From positions 1 through 22,731 of the forward strand of contig SFXD01000070.1 in NCBI GenBank assembly GCA_004559785.1: a DNA stretch of 22,731 nt, given 5' to 3'. The DNA comes from a bacterium. GTDB lineage: Bacteria > Bacteroidota > Bacteroidia > Bacteroidales > Bacteroidaceae. Shown here piece by piece: positions 6,510 to 14,569 of this stretch; within the stretch, counting starts at the first letter, position 1, and every line of letters begins with the position of its first letter. Made by a program: the position numbers and the translations under genes. The notes under the pieces are model-generated. The model worked only from the letters and a program-made list of their open reading frames with translations. It did not search any database and was not told the DNA's origin.

Positions 6510-9500
6510 ATGAGAAAAGCTTTACTTACCATGGTTCTGGCATCATTCGGTATGTCAGCCATCGCACAGGGTCTCACCAACGTAGGTGCCAACATTGTCA
6601 TCATCCCCTCTTCACGTTGGGATAAGGCTGCCTATACGGTAAAGACTCTGGTCTTCAATCCAGGTATGGACTATGAAGACCTTGGTAGCATTGAGGAGAA
6701 CACCCGCAAGGACATCTTCAATGTGATTGTCGGTACTCCCAACGCGGATGCCAACGGCAAACAGTGGTTCGAGCCTGGCTACGACGAGGCTACCGTGACA
6801 CAGGATGACAATGGAATCGACCTTATTTGGGAGGACCAGACTTCTCCATTCAGCAGCGATGCTACATACAACGGCCTGCCTTCGTTCCGTTGGACAACCA
6901 ACAACATGATTGCCGACATCTACTTCCGTCGTCCCTTCACCACAGACCTGCTCCTCTCCGGAGACGTTTACCTGGCCTGCGGTCACGACGATGCTCCGGC
7001 CGAGTACTACCTCAACGGCGTGAAGATCTGGGAGCGCACAGGATGGGAGGTTGACCACTATCGCTACTTCACGGACGAGGATACGGGCGAGGTTATCGAC
7101 AGCCTTCCAGTATACAAGAACGGCTGGGACAACGACGAAATCTACAAGCTGACCGACGAGCAGAAGAACCTTATCCGCCTCGGTGGAGAGGAGAACCTGC
7201 TTGCAGTACACGTTCACCAGAACTGGGGTGGTGCTTTCGCCGACTGCGGACTCTACACCAAGGTAGAGGGCGGACTCGAGATGGGTTATGTCATTCCTTG
7301 GGATGGCAAGGTACTCTACAACAGCTATGGTGGTTACAACTACTCAGGCAACAACAACCCACACCCATTGCACAACTGGGAGAAGCTCTACGAGGCTCAG
7401 GAGGGTGACGTATACACCGTACACATGGATGGCGCAACACATGAAACGGATGAGAATGGCGAAAAGACATGGGGCTCGCAGATGCACTTCAAGTCGAGCA
7501 TCGACATCCTCGAAGACCACAACTACATCTTCAAGGTTACTCTCAACCCCTCTTGCGACTATTCCTGCGTGCGCATCAAGTTGACAGACAACGACAACGA
7601 CGAAATCGTTGCTGCTGAAGACGAAGTTTATCTGACTGCCGACGAGGACTTCGAGTTCGAGTGCCCTGTGAACGGCATTGACATTGAGAACCTGAAGATT
7701 GTCTTCAACTTCGCTGGCGGCGAGGCTGGTTCTACCATCAAGATTTCCGACATGTCGGTATTCGACGAGTCTGACGAGAAGGAACTCTGGGTAGGCACGC
7801 ACTACTTCAACTACTTCTACATGACGAACGTCGACTACAACGAGGAGGAGGGCACATATTCTACAAACGAAATCAAGTGGCCCGAGGTTGAGGGACGTAC
7901 CGAGACCAAGGCATGGACTCTGCCCGATTTCGACGACGAGATGTGGGAGACCTGGAAGATGCCAGTTGGTAACAGCGGTTACAATCCACAGCCACAGACC
8001 ATCTGGCCCGGTGGTGAAAACACCAACCTCTGGGTACGCCGTACCTTCGAGATGGACAAGGTCAACGAGCGTCTGAGCTATGCCCTCAACGTTTGCCACG
8101 ATGATAACTACGAGACATACGTTAACGGTCACCTCCTGCAGAAGAATACAGGATGGACCGATGGCATGAACCCCGTTCAGGTACACATCCCTGCCAAGTA
8201 TCTCAACGTTGGTAAGAACGTCATCGCCACATACATCCAGCAGAACTGGGGTGGCAGGTTCTACGACTGCGGTATCAACGTAGAGGAGGTTAACTATCAG
8301 GAGTGCGCTGATGCCCTGAAGGCTGCCATCGCACTTGCAGAGCAGGGTTATCCCGAACTGACCGCTGCCATGAACGACACCCTGCTTGGCTATGCCGCAC
8401 AGGGCAAGTACGAACTGGAGACCAACCTCGACGCTGCTGAGGTTAAGGAGTATGCCAAGGTTCTTACCGAAAAGATCAACGTTGTCCTCGGATATGCCGG
8501 TACCGTAAAGGATATGCGCAGCACCATCGCACTTTGCGAGGCTACCAAGGACAATGGATATCTGGCAGAGACATTGGCTGACGTTAAGGTTAACCTCGAC
8601 ACTTGCGCTACGGCAAGTCAGATCAATCCTCTGCTCACCAAACTCCGCGTAGCTCGCAAGAAGAATGCAGCAGAGCGTCGCACAGAGAATTTCGTCGGTT
8701 CTGAGCCAAACGTAGAGAACGAGTTCTACATCCTCAACGTCGGCGACAAGCGCTTCCTGGGTGGCGCCGAGGCTTGGGGTTGCCACCTCGCAACGGAGTA
8801 CGACTGCCGTACCATGGCATTGGTAGCTGAGACACAGAGCGGCGAACCTCTGCCCGAAGGATTCTACCGCATACAGAGTTTCCGTAATAACGGCTACACA
8901 GGCGAAGGTTATCCCCTTGAGTTCGTAGGTTACAATTCCTTCCTCGACTGTGCAACAGATGACGCTTGGGAGTTCCTCCCCGTTGAGGGCAAGCCCAACG
9001 TATACAACATCGCACGTGCAAGCCGCGAGTACGAAGAGGTTCTCCAGGATTCCGAGGGCAACGACAGCATAGTGGTTCGTCGCACCAACATTCGTGAGGA
9101 CGGTTCTCGTTACCTGCTTGGTCTTCGCAATGGAGACAACAGCCAGGCAGTTGGCTTCAACCAATGGAACGTAGTGGATACTGATATGAAGACTCCCGAA
9201 CTGGAGACCAACCAGTGGATGCTCGTTACCAAGGCTGAGCGTGACGCCATCCTCGCAGCCGCTACTGAGGATAATCCTGCTGATGCTTCGTACCTGATTT
9301 CCAACCCAGGATACGACCAGAGAGTAGACATTAGCCTTTGGGAGTGCCCTGCTGCCGGCGGCGGCTCGGGCGTATGGGGCCGTGGAGGCAACTACGTAGA
9401 CTTCGTGTTCGAAGGATGGAACAACACTTACTACGATCTCTCTCAGTTGGTATATGACATCGATACCGGCAACCTGCTGCCCGGCGTATACAAGCTCAGC

Positions 9501-10100
9501 GTTCAGGCTTACTACCGCGATGGTCACTACACAACCCACCTGATGAACTACGAGCTGGGCAACCCCATCGAGAACTTCGGCCGTCTCTATGCAGTTCCTT
9601 CTGGTGACCTTATCACAGATGCTATGGAATTTGACGAGGTAGAGATACATTCCTATAGCGATGGTATCAACATGGTTCCTGGTATGGGTCGCCTGAATGA
9701 CTTCACCCTCAACGTTACGGACGAGGAAGGAAACGTAAGCCAGTTCAAGGGCAACGGACAGTATCGTGCTACCGATGCATGCTGGAGCGCAGCAGAGGAA
9801 TACTTCCAGAACGGACTCTACTGGAATTCACTTACATTCACCGTTCCCGAGGGTAACCTTGGCGTTAGGATTGGTGTCCGCAAGGCAGATGGCGAGTACA
9901 AGCCCGGCGACTGGCTGGTATGCGACAACTGGCGCCTGACATACTACGGTAATGAGGCTAATGCAGATGCCATCAGCTCTGCAACCGAAGCTACGGCTAC
10001 TACCGGCGACGGCTATATCTATAACCTCTCTGGCCAGAAGTTGCAGAAGGCTCTTAAGGGCGTGAACATCGTCAACGGACGCAAGTACGTGGTCAAGTAA
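6510..10100 (+). CDS. Large secreted multidomain protein with duplicated jelly-roll domain and C-terminal sorting tail
   Basis: This 1196-residue protein has a signal peptide (MRKALLTMVLASFGMSAIAQ). Residues about 133-248 and 507-594 are two copies of a galactose-binding-like jelly roll. The shared motifs are CGHDD...YYLNG...RTGW / CHDDNYETYVNG...NTGW and HQNWGGAFADCG / QQNWGGRFYDCG. Residues about 595-725 are helical. From about 736 a beta-rich segment (FYILNVGDKRFLGG) may be a ricin-like fold. From about 928 (LISNPGYDQ) another carbohydrate-binding-like beta domain follows. The end (YNLSGQKLQKALKG, then VNGRKYVVK) is the short C-terminal tail common on Prevotella exported proteins. No catalytic residues are recognisable. 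Arginine is almost always CGC/CGT here, whereas neighbours use AGG heavily, which together with the promoter suggests high expression. Glycan binding at the surface is the best guess. Confidence 0.85.
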   Translation: MRKALLTMVLASFGMSAIAQGLTNVGANIVIIPSSRWDKAAYTVKTLVFNPGMDYEDLGSIEENTRKDIFNVIVGTPNADANGKQWFEPGYDEATVTQDDNGIDLIWEDQTSPFSSDATYNGLPSFRWTTNNMIADIYFRRPFTTDLLLSGDVYLACGHDDAPAEYYLNGVKIWERTGWEVDHYRYFTDEDTGEVIDSLPVYKNGWDNDEIYKLTDEQKNLIRLGGEENLLAVHVHQNWGGAFADCGLYTKVEGGLEMGYVIPWDGKVLYNSYGGYNYSGNNNPHPLHNWEKLYEAQEGDVYTVHMDGATHETDENGEKTWGSQMHFKSSIDILEDHNYIFKVTLNPSCDYSCVRIKLTDNDNDEIVAAEDEVYLTADEDFEFECPVNGIDIENLKIVFNFAGGEAGSTIKISDMSVFDESDEKELWVGTHYFNYFYMTNVDYNEEEGTYSTNEIKWPEVEGRTETKAWTLPDFDDEMWETWKMPVGNSGYNPQPQTIWPGGENTNLWVRRTFEMDKVNERLSYALNVCHDDNYETYVNGHLLQKNTGWTDGMNPVQVHIPAKYLNVGKNVIATYIQQNWGGRFYDCGINVEEVNYQECADALKAAIALAEQGYPELTAAMNDTLLGYAAQGKYELETNLDAAEVKEYAKVLTEKINVVLGYAGTVKDMRSTIALCEATKDNGYLAETLADVKVNLDTCATASQINPLLTKLRVARKKNAAERRTENFVGSEPNVENEFYILNVGDKRFLGGAEAWGCHLATEYDCRTMALVAETQSGEPLPEGFYRIQSFRNNGYTGEGYPLEFVGYNSFLDCATDDAWEFLPVEGKPNVYNIARASREYEEVLQDSEGNDSIVVRRTNIREDGSRYLLGLRNGDNSQAVGFNQWNVVDTDMKTPELETNQWMLVTKAERDAILAAATEDNPADASYLISNPGYDQRVDISLWECPAAGGGSGVWGRGGNYVDFVFEGWNNTYYDLSQLVYDIDTGNLLPGVYKLSVQAYYRDGHYTTHLMNYELGNPIENFGRLYAVPSGDLITDAMEFDEVEIHSYSDGINMVPGMGRLNDFTLNVTDEEGNVSQFKGNGQYRATDACWSAAEEYFQNGLYWNSLTFTVPEGNLGVRIGVRKADGEYKPGDWLVCDNWRLTYYGNEANADAISSATEATATTGDGYIYNLSGQKLQKALKGVNIVNGRKYVVK

Positions 10101-10126
10101 AACATAATACTTAATATTCTCATATC

Positions 10127-10158
10127 GGGGGATGGATCATGATAATGGTCCATCCCCC
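10127..10158 (+). terminator. Hairpin terminator after the large secreted protein
   Basis: GGGGGATGGA (10127-10136) pairs perfectly with TCCATCCCCC (10149-10158), with two further possible pairs inside and an 8-nt loop. It sits 26 bp after the stop codon. No long T tract follows, so it may act as a stabilising 3' hairpin as much as an intrinsic terminator. Confidence 0.7.
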
Positions 10159-10204
10159 TGTGTTATGCCCATATAAGCATCCATAGAACAAATATTCTGA
10201 CTTT

Positions 10205-10238
10205 TTTGCCAATATATCATTTATTATTATTAACTTTG
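10205..10238 (+). promoter_or_regulatory. Promoter of the acyl-ligase/ACP/acyltransferase gene
   Basis: TTTG at 10205-10208 and TAACTTTG at 10231-10238 (followed by C) form a -33/-7 pair with a 22-bp gap, slightly longer than ideal. The predicted start of transcription lies about 20 nt before the ATG at 10264. Confidence 0.55.
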
Positions 10239-10263
10239 CGGCAGGTAATAATATAAATGTGTC

Positions 10264-12654
10264 ATGGATATAAATCTACAGGATATTGCCATCATATCTG
10301 GCGAGAGTAGGATTACCTTCAACGAGATGCTGATATATGCTTTCTTCTCCGTATGGATGAAGGGCGGCATAGCCACACCCGTGGATGCCGGCTCTACGGT
10401 ACATGACGTGGCGTATATCCTGAAGGACTGCACCCCGCGATACGTATGGTCTACCCACAAGTCGGAAGATACAATCAGGAAGGCCATAGCCGAAGCAGGA
10501 ATAGAGACTACCCTTTTCTTCATGGACGATAAGGAGGACGAGCCTGTGGAGGGTCAGTACGCCGACCCTTTCCCATGGAGTAGGATTGACGGGGAAGGAA
10601 ACCAGGATACCGCCCTCATCATTTATACCTCGGGTACGACGGGAATGCCCAAGGGCGTGATGCTTAGCTACGACAACCTAAGGATGAACGTAGTGGCAGT
10701 ATCGCTTGGCGTGAAGATATTCCATCCAACGAGAAGGACCATGATTCTCCTCCCCCTGCACCATATCCTGCCCCTGCTGGGTTCGCTCGTAGCACCAATG
10801 TACGTCGGAGCAGGAGTTGCTATTTGCCCATCCCTGTCCGGCCCCGACCTGATGGACACCATGGTGCGCGGCAAGGTGTCCATCGTCATCGGCGTACCAC
10901 GTCTCTATCAGTCGCTGTACGCCGGCATCAAGAAGAAGATTGATTCCAGCTTCGTCACGCGCATGCTGTTCAACTTGTGCCAGTCGGTAGGAAGCCGTTC
11001 CCTCTCGCGCCTCGTTTTCGGGTCCATCAGGAAGAAGATGGGTGGCAGGATTGACTACTTCGTCTGCGGCGGTGCTGCACTCGACCTGGAGGTAGGGCGT
11101 GGTTTGCGCACGCTGGGACTTGACGTTCTGGAAGGCTTCGGCATGACCGAGGCAGCACCCATGATATCCTTCACACGTCCCGACGACATCCGTCCTGGTT
11201 GTGCAGGACGTCCCTTGCCGGGCGTTGAGATAAAGATTGTGGACGGAGAGCTCCTTGCCCGAGGCGCAAACATCATGAAGGGCTATTACAACCGTCCGGA
11301 GGAGACGGCACAGGTGATAGACAAGGATGGTTTCCTGCATACGGGCGACCTCGCAACCATAGGTCCCGAGGGTCATGTCACCATTACGGGAAGGTGCAAG
11401 GAAATCATAGTCCTCTCCAATGGCAAGAACGTACAGCCCAACGAGATAGAGTACAAGTTGGAGAAGTTTGATGCCTATGTCAGGGAGGCTGCCGTTGTGC
11501 AGGATGGCGACCTATTGCGTGCCATCATTGCCCCTAACAGGGAATGGGCGGAATCCTTGACGGATGCCGAGGTGGAGAAGGCTCTCAAGCGAGAGGTGCT
11601 TGAGCCATACAACATGACAGTTTCCAACTACAAGAAACTCATGAGCCTCATGGTATACCGTGGCGACCTGCCACGTACGAAGATGGAGAAGCTGCAACGC
11701 TTCAAGCTGAAGGACATACTGGATGGTGCCGTGACATCGAATGCCGATGACGACGACGAGCCGGAGTGCGACATGAAGGAGTACCAGATTATCAAGGAGT
11801 TCATTCAGGCTGAGAAGCGAATTAAGGTTCGCCCGACATCCCATCTTGAGACCGACCTCGCCATGGATTCCCTCGACAAGATTGGCTTGCAGGGATTCAT
11901 GGAGAAGACCTTCGGCGTGAGCGTCAAGGCTGAGGCGATGGCATCCTTCGACAACGTACTGCAACTGGCCCAGTTCGTGGCAGACAGGAAGACGCACATC
12001 GACATCGAGGAACTGGACTGGCACTCGCTGCTCAACTCCGAGTCGGGTCACCTTGAGTTGCCGAAGGCTTCCTTCCTCTCAATCATCGGCATCAAGTGCT
12101 TCCGCCCCTTCTTTGCAGTATGGAACAGGCTGAAGGTCGTGGGATTGGAGAACGTCCCTGAGCATGGACCATACATCATAGCTCCCAACCACCAGAGTTT
12201 CGTGGATGCACCTGTCGTAATGTCACCTCTGAAGACAAGCAACCTGCGCGAGATATACACATACGCTACTGAGGACCACGTGCGCGGAGGCTTCAGAAGA
12301 TACCTCGCACGCCATAACAACGTCATCATCATGGAGCGTGCCAACCTGCGAGACTCAATACTGAAGATGGCAGAGGTCCTGAAGAGGGGCAAGAGCATAC
12401 TTATCTTCCCCGAAGGCAGCCGTACGCACGACGGCGACCTTGAGACATACAAGCGTACCTTTGCCATACTCTCCATCGAGCTTGGCGTACCCGTTGTGCC
12501 GGTTCGCATTAAAGGCGCATATCAGGCATGGTCACGCTACGACAGGTTCCTCAAGCCATACCGCATCGAGGTGGAATACTTCCCACCCGTAATGCCCAAG
12601 GAGGGAATGGATTACGACGACCTTGCAGAGAGAATAAGGGATATGGTGCAGTAG
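10264..12654 (+). CDS. Tri-domain AMP-dependent acyl ligase - acyl carrier - PlsC acyltransferase (Aas-like)
   Basis: This 796-residue fusion has an adenylate-forming ligase first, with YTSGTTGMPKG (121-131), GFGMTEAAP and HTGDLATIGPEGHVTITGRCKEI. An acyl carrier domain follows from about 504, with the phosphopantetheine serine S536 in LAMDSLDKI. A PlsC-type glycerolipid acyltransferase ends the protein, with NHQSFVD (642-648) and FPEGSR (715-720). The order suggests activation of a fatty acid, loading on the built-in carrier and transfer to a lysophospholipid, at the inner membrane. The N terminus is odd: RITFNEML runs straight into IYAFFSVWMKGG, skipping the roughly 35 residues that normally carry the GDxVAI...N strand-helix segment. 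Whether the ligase is active is therefore uncertain. It has its own promoter and no operon partner. Confidence 0.88.
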   Translation: MDINLQDIAIISGESRITFNEMLIYAFFSVWMKGGIATPVDAGSTVHDVAYILKDCTPRYVWSTHKSEDTIRKAIAEAGIETTLFFMDDKEDEPVEGQYADPFPWSRIDGEGNQDTALIIYTSGTTGMPKGVMLSYDNLRMNVVAVSLGVKIFHPTRRTMILLPLHHILPLLGSLVAPMYVGAGVAICPSLSGPDLMDTMVRGKVSIVIGVPRLYQSLYAGIKKKIDSSFVTRMLFNLCQSVGSRSLSRLVFGSIRKKMGGRIDYFVCGGAALDLEVGRGLRTLGLDVLEGFGMTEAAPMISFTRPDDIRPGCAGRPLPGVEIKIVDGELLARGANIMKGYYNRPEETAQVIDKDGFLHTGDLATIGPEGHVTITGRCKEIIVLSNGKNVQPNEIEYKLEKFDAYVREAAVVQDGDLLRAIIAPNREWAESLTDAEVEKALKREVLEPYNMTVSNYKKLMSLMVYRGDLPRTKMEKLQRFKLKDILDGAVTSNADDDDEPECDMKEYQIIKEFIQAEKRIKVRPTSHLETDLAMDSLDKIGLQGFMEKTFGVSVKAEAMASFDNVLQLAQFVADRKTHIDIEELDWHSLLNSESGHLELPKASFLSIIGIKCFRPFFAVWNRLKVVGLENVPEHGPYIIAPNHQSFVDAPVVMSPLKTSNLREIYTYATEDHVRGGFRRYLARHNNVIIMERANLRDSILKMAEVLKRGKSILIFPEGSRTHDGDLETYKRTFAILSIELGVPVVPVRIKGAYQAWSRYDRFLKPYRIEVEYFPPVMPKEGMDYDDLAERIRDMVQ

Positions 12655-12660
12655 AAGAAT

Positions 12661-12681
12661 CTCCCTGCTACATATAGGGAG
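12661..12681 (+). terminator. Small terminator-like hairpin after the acyltransferase gene
   Basis: CTCCCT (12661-12666) and AGGGAG (12676-12681) form a 6-bp stem with a 9-nt loop, 6 bp after the stop codon and followed by TTT. It is a weak intrinsic terminator candidate. Confidence 0.4.
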
Positions 12682-12742
12682 TTTCCTATAGGTTATCTTG
12701 CTGAACCATGAGCTGACAATCATCCCAATGACCTCCGTTGTT

Positions 12743-12832
12743 GGGTCTTACCTCATGTAAGACCGTAAATTCGCAATTGTACATTAACTATATGCAGTAT
12801 TGTATCGTGCGGTCTTACACGATGTAAGACCC
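12743..12832. repeat. Pair of hairpins with identical arms
   Basis: GGTCTTAC-N5-GTAAGACC occurs at 12744-12764 and again at 12811-12831. The arms are identical 8-bp perfect inverted repeats, and only the 5-nt loops differ (CTCAT, ACGAT). The outermost arms extend to 9 bp (GGGTCTTAC at 12743-12751, GTAAGACCC at 12824-12832), so the 90-bp unit could also fold as a whole. It may be a dispersed REP-like element. Function unknown. Confidence 0.75.
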
Positions 12833-12931
12833 TACGAGTGTCGGAAGCTCGCCATTAATAACAATGAAATGCTACTTGCGGACGTTGGATAACTAACTCA
12901 TACAACTCCCCTATATATATTCTCTGCCAGC

Positions 12932-12992
12932 AAGGTTATTAATCTTAATGCTGCAAGGTTATTAACCTTACGCACGTAAGGTTAATAACCTT
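12932..12992. repeat. Three 15-bp palindromes at exact 23-bp spacing, forming an 18-bp perfect inverted repeat
   Basis: AAGGTTATTAATCTT (12932), AAGGTTATTAACCTT (12955) and AAGGTTAATAACCTT (12978) start exactly 23 bp apart. The last two are perfect 7-1-7 palindromes and the first has one change. The second and third also form an 18-bp perfect inverted repeat (12955-12972 with 12975-12992) around a 2-nt centre. As RNA this is a very stable hairpin 38 bp downstream of the minus-strand PurF-like stop, so it could terminate that transcript. The regular spacing also resembles a protein-binding array. Confidence 0.8.
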
Positions 12993-13029
12993 ATTGGCAT
13001 CGAAGCTATATTACTTTGTGCAAATGGTA

Positions 13030-14457
13030 TTATTTGTTTTCTTCCTCAAGCGTGAAGAACGAGGAACCGTCGAAGCAATGGGTGCATATCTGCTCCTTAG
13101 GAAGTCCGATGGCTTCGACGAGCGTCTCCAGCTTCGAGAAGCGTAGGCTGTCGAGGTTGAGCCGCTTGGCAATCTCGCCTACCATCCTCTTGTACTCGGG
13201 GCTGTCGGTACGCGTGTACTTGTCGAGGTTCTTGTTCTCGTCTCCCTCAAAGTCCTTGATGATACGCCTGGTGATAAGTTCCAGGTCGCTCTTGCTGGCA
13301 CTGAAGTTGATGAACTTGCAACCATACACCAAGGGCGGACATGCTATCCTCATGTGTACCTCCTTGGCTCCCAGGTCGTGGAGCACCTTGGTGTTGTCCC
13401 TCAACTGCGTACCCCTTACGATACTGTCGTCGCAGAACAGCACTCGCTTGTCCTTGAGGATGTCCTTGTTGGGAATCAGTTTCATCTTGGCAACGAGGTT
13501 GCGCATCTCCTGATTGCTGGGGGTGAAGCTTCGAGGCCATGTGGGAGTGTACTTGTTGATGGCTCGCATGTATGGGCATCCATGTCCCTCGGCATATCCG
13601 ACTGCCATTCCAATGCCGCTGTCGGGAATGCCGCATGCACAGTCGACGGGAGTCTCATCCTCACGTCCCATAACTCGTCCGCACTCGTTGCGTACATCTT
13701 CGGTATTCCTGCCTTCGTAGCAACTGGTTGGGAAGCCGTAGTATACCCAAAGGAACGAGCAAATCTGCATGCGCTTGTTGGGCTTGCGCAGCTGCTCCAT
13801 GTAGTCGGCGGTAATCCTGACAATCTCCCCAGGCCCGAGGTAGTAGTGTATGTCGTAGTCGAGGTTGGGGAATGCCGTGCTCTCGCTGGTGGCAGCCATG
13901 GCTCCGTTCTTCTTGCCAATCACCACGGGAGTGCGTCCCCAAGAGTCGCGTGCCGCTATGATTCCGTTCTCGGTGAGCAATAGCATGGAGCAAGACCCCT
14001 TGACGTTGCGGAAGACATTCTCTATGCCCTGGACGAAGTCCTTGCCTTTTATTATCAGCAAGGCAACGAGCTCCGTTGGGTTTATCTTTCCGCTGCTAAA
14101 CTCGCTAAGGTGTTGCCCCTCATCCAGCATCTTGGAGGCCAGTTCTTCCTGGTTGTTAATCTTGGCTACGGTGACGATGGCAAACCGGCCGAGATGACTA
14201 TTCATCAAGAGTGGCTGTGCATCGGTGTCGCTTATTATGCCGATGCCTGCGTTGCCCTGGAACTTGTCCAGTTCCGACTCGAAGCGTGTCCTGAAATAAG
14301 TGCTCTCCAGGTTGTGTATGCTACGCATGAAACCACCTTCCTTGCTGTATGTCGCCATACCTCCGCGCTTGGTTCCCATGTGCGACTGGTAGTCGGTACC
14401 ATAGAATAGGTCTGTCCGGCATGGTTGCATGGAAACCGTTCCAAAAAATCCTCCCAT
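13030..14457 (-). CDS. Amidophosphoribosyltransferase (PurF) paralogue with inactive glutaminase domain
   Basis: This 475-residue protein has the PurF architecture: an N-terminal Ntn glutaminase-type domain and a C-terminal phosphoribosyltransferase domain. The PRPP loop is intact (VLFCDDSIVRGT, 339-350), as is CGIPDSGIGMAVGYA (275-289). The glutaminase half is degenerate. The protein starts MGGFFG, so the invariant Cys2 nucleophile is Gly. The usual H-x-R-Y/W glutamine-binding segment is replaced by IISDTDAQP, and the oxyanion-hole NG is replaced by VAKI. It therefore probably cannot use glutamine; an ammonia-dependent, partner-dependent or regulatory role is possible. I recall similar MGGFFG paralogues in Bacteroides, so this is probably a conserved family and not local decay. 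A -7 box lies just upstream. I left the symbol empty because it is not a canonical purF. Confidence 0.85.
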   Translation of the reverse strand: MGGFFGTVSMQPCRTDLFYGTDYQSHMGTKRGGMATYSKEGGFMRSIHNLESTYFRTRFESELDKFQGNAGIGIISDTDAQPLLMNSHLGRFAIVTVAKINNQEELASKMLDEGQHLSEFSSGKINPTELVALLIIKGKDFVQGIENVFRNVKGSCSMLLLTENGIIAARDSWGRTPVVIGKKNGAMAATSESTAFPNLDYDIHYYLGPGEIVRITADYMEQLRKPNKRMQICSFLWVYYGFPTSCYEGRNTEDVRNECGRVMGREDETPVDCACGIPDSGIGMAVGYAEGHGCPYMRAINKYTPTWPRSFTPSNQEMRNLVAKMKLIPNKDILKDKRVLFCDDSIVRGTQLRDNTKVLHDLGAKEVHMRIACPPLVYGCKFINFSASKSDLELITRRIIKDFEGDENKNLDKYTRTDSPEYKRMVGEIAKRLNLDSLRFSKLETLVEAIGLPKEQICTHCFDGSSFFTLEEENK

Positions 14458-14482
14458 AATGTGATGTTTGAAATTTGATGTG

Positions 14483-14490
14483 CAAAGGTA
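14483..14490 (-). promoter_or_regulatory. -7 promoter box for the PurF paralogue
   Basis: The minus strand reads TACCTTTG followed by C, a full TAnnTTTG match 25 bp upstream of the ATG at 14457. It suggests separate transcription from the upstream DUF4270 gene. Confidence 0.55.
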
Positions 14491-14569
14491 CGCAAATTCA
14501 ATGAGAACTCACGCAGAGGGAAGGAAAAAAAATGTCATGCGGCAAGGAATTTGTCGGGACAAGGCTTTC

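Larger units (their letters stand above)
12655..13029. other. 375-bp non-coding gap between convergent genes, rich in hairpins
   Basis: No plausible gene was found here. It contains a small terminator-like hairpin right after the acyltransferase stop, two hairpins with identical arms (12744-12764 and 12811-12831), and three 15-bp palindromes at 23-bp spacing (12932-12992). Both flanking genes end here, so transcription termination from both sides is expected. Confidence 0.7.

Noticed and set aside
7344..9650. 768-codon open frame on the minus strand inside the large secreted protein gene
   Set aside because: It is antisense to a clearly coding gene with a signal peptide and domain repeats. 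Its translation has no recognisable domains, and the openness follows from the biased codon use of the real gene.
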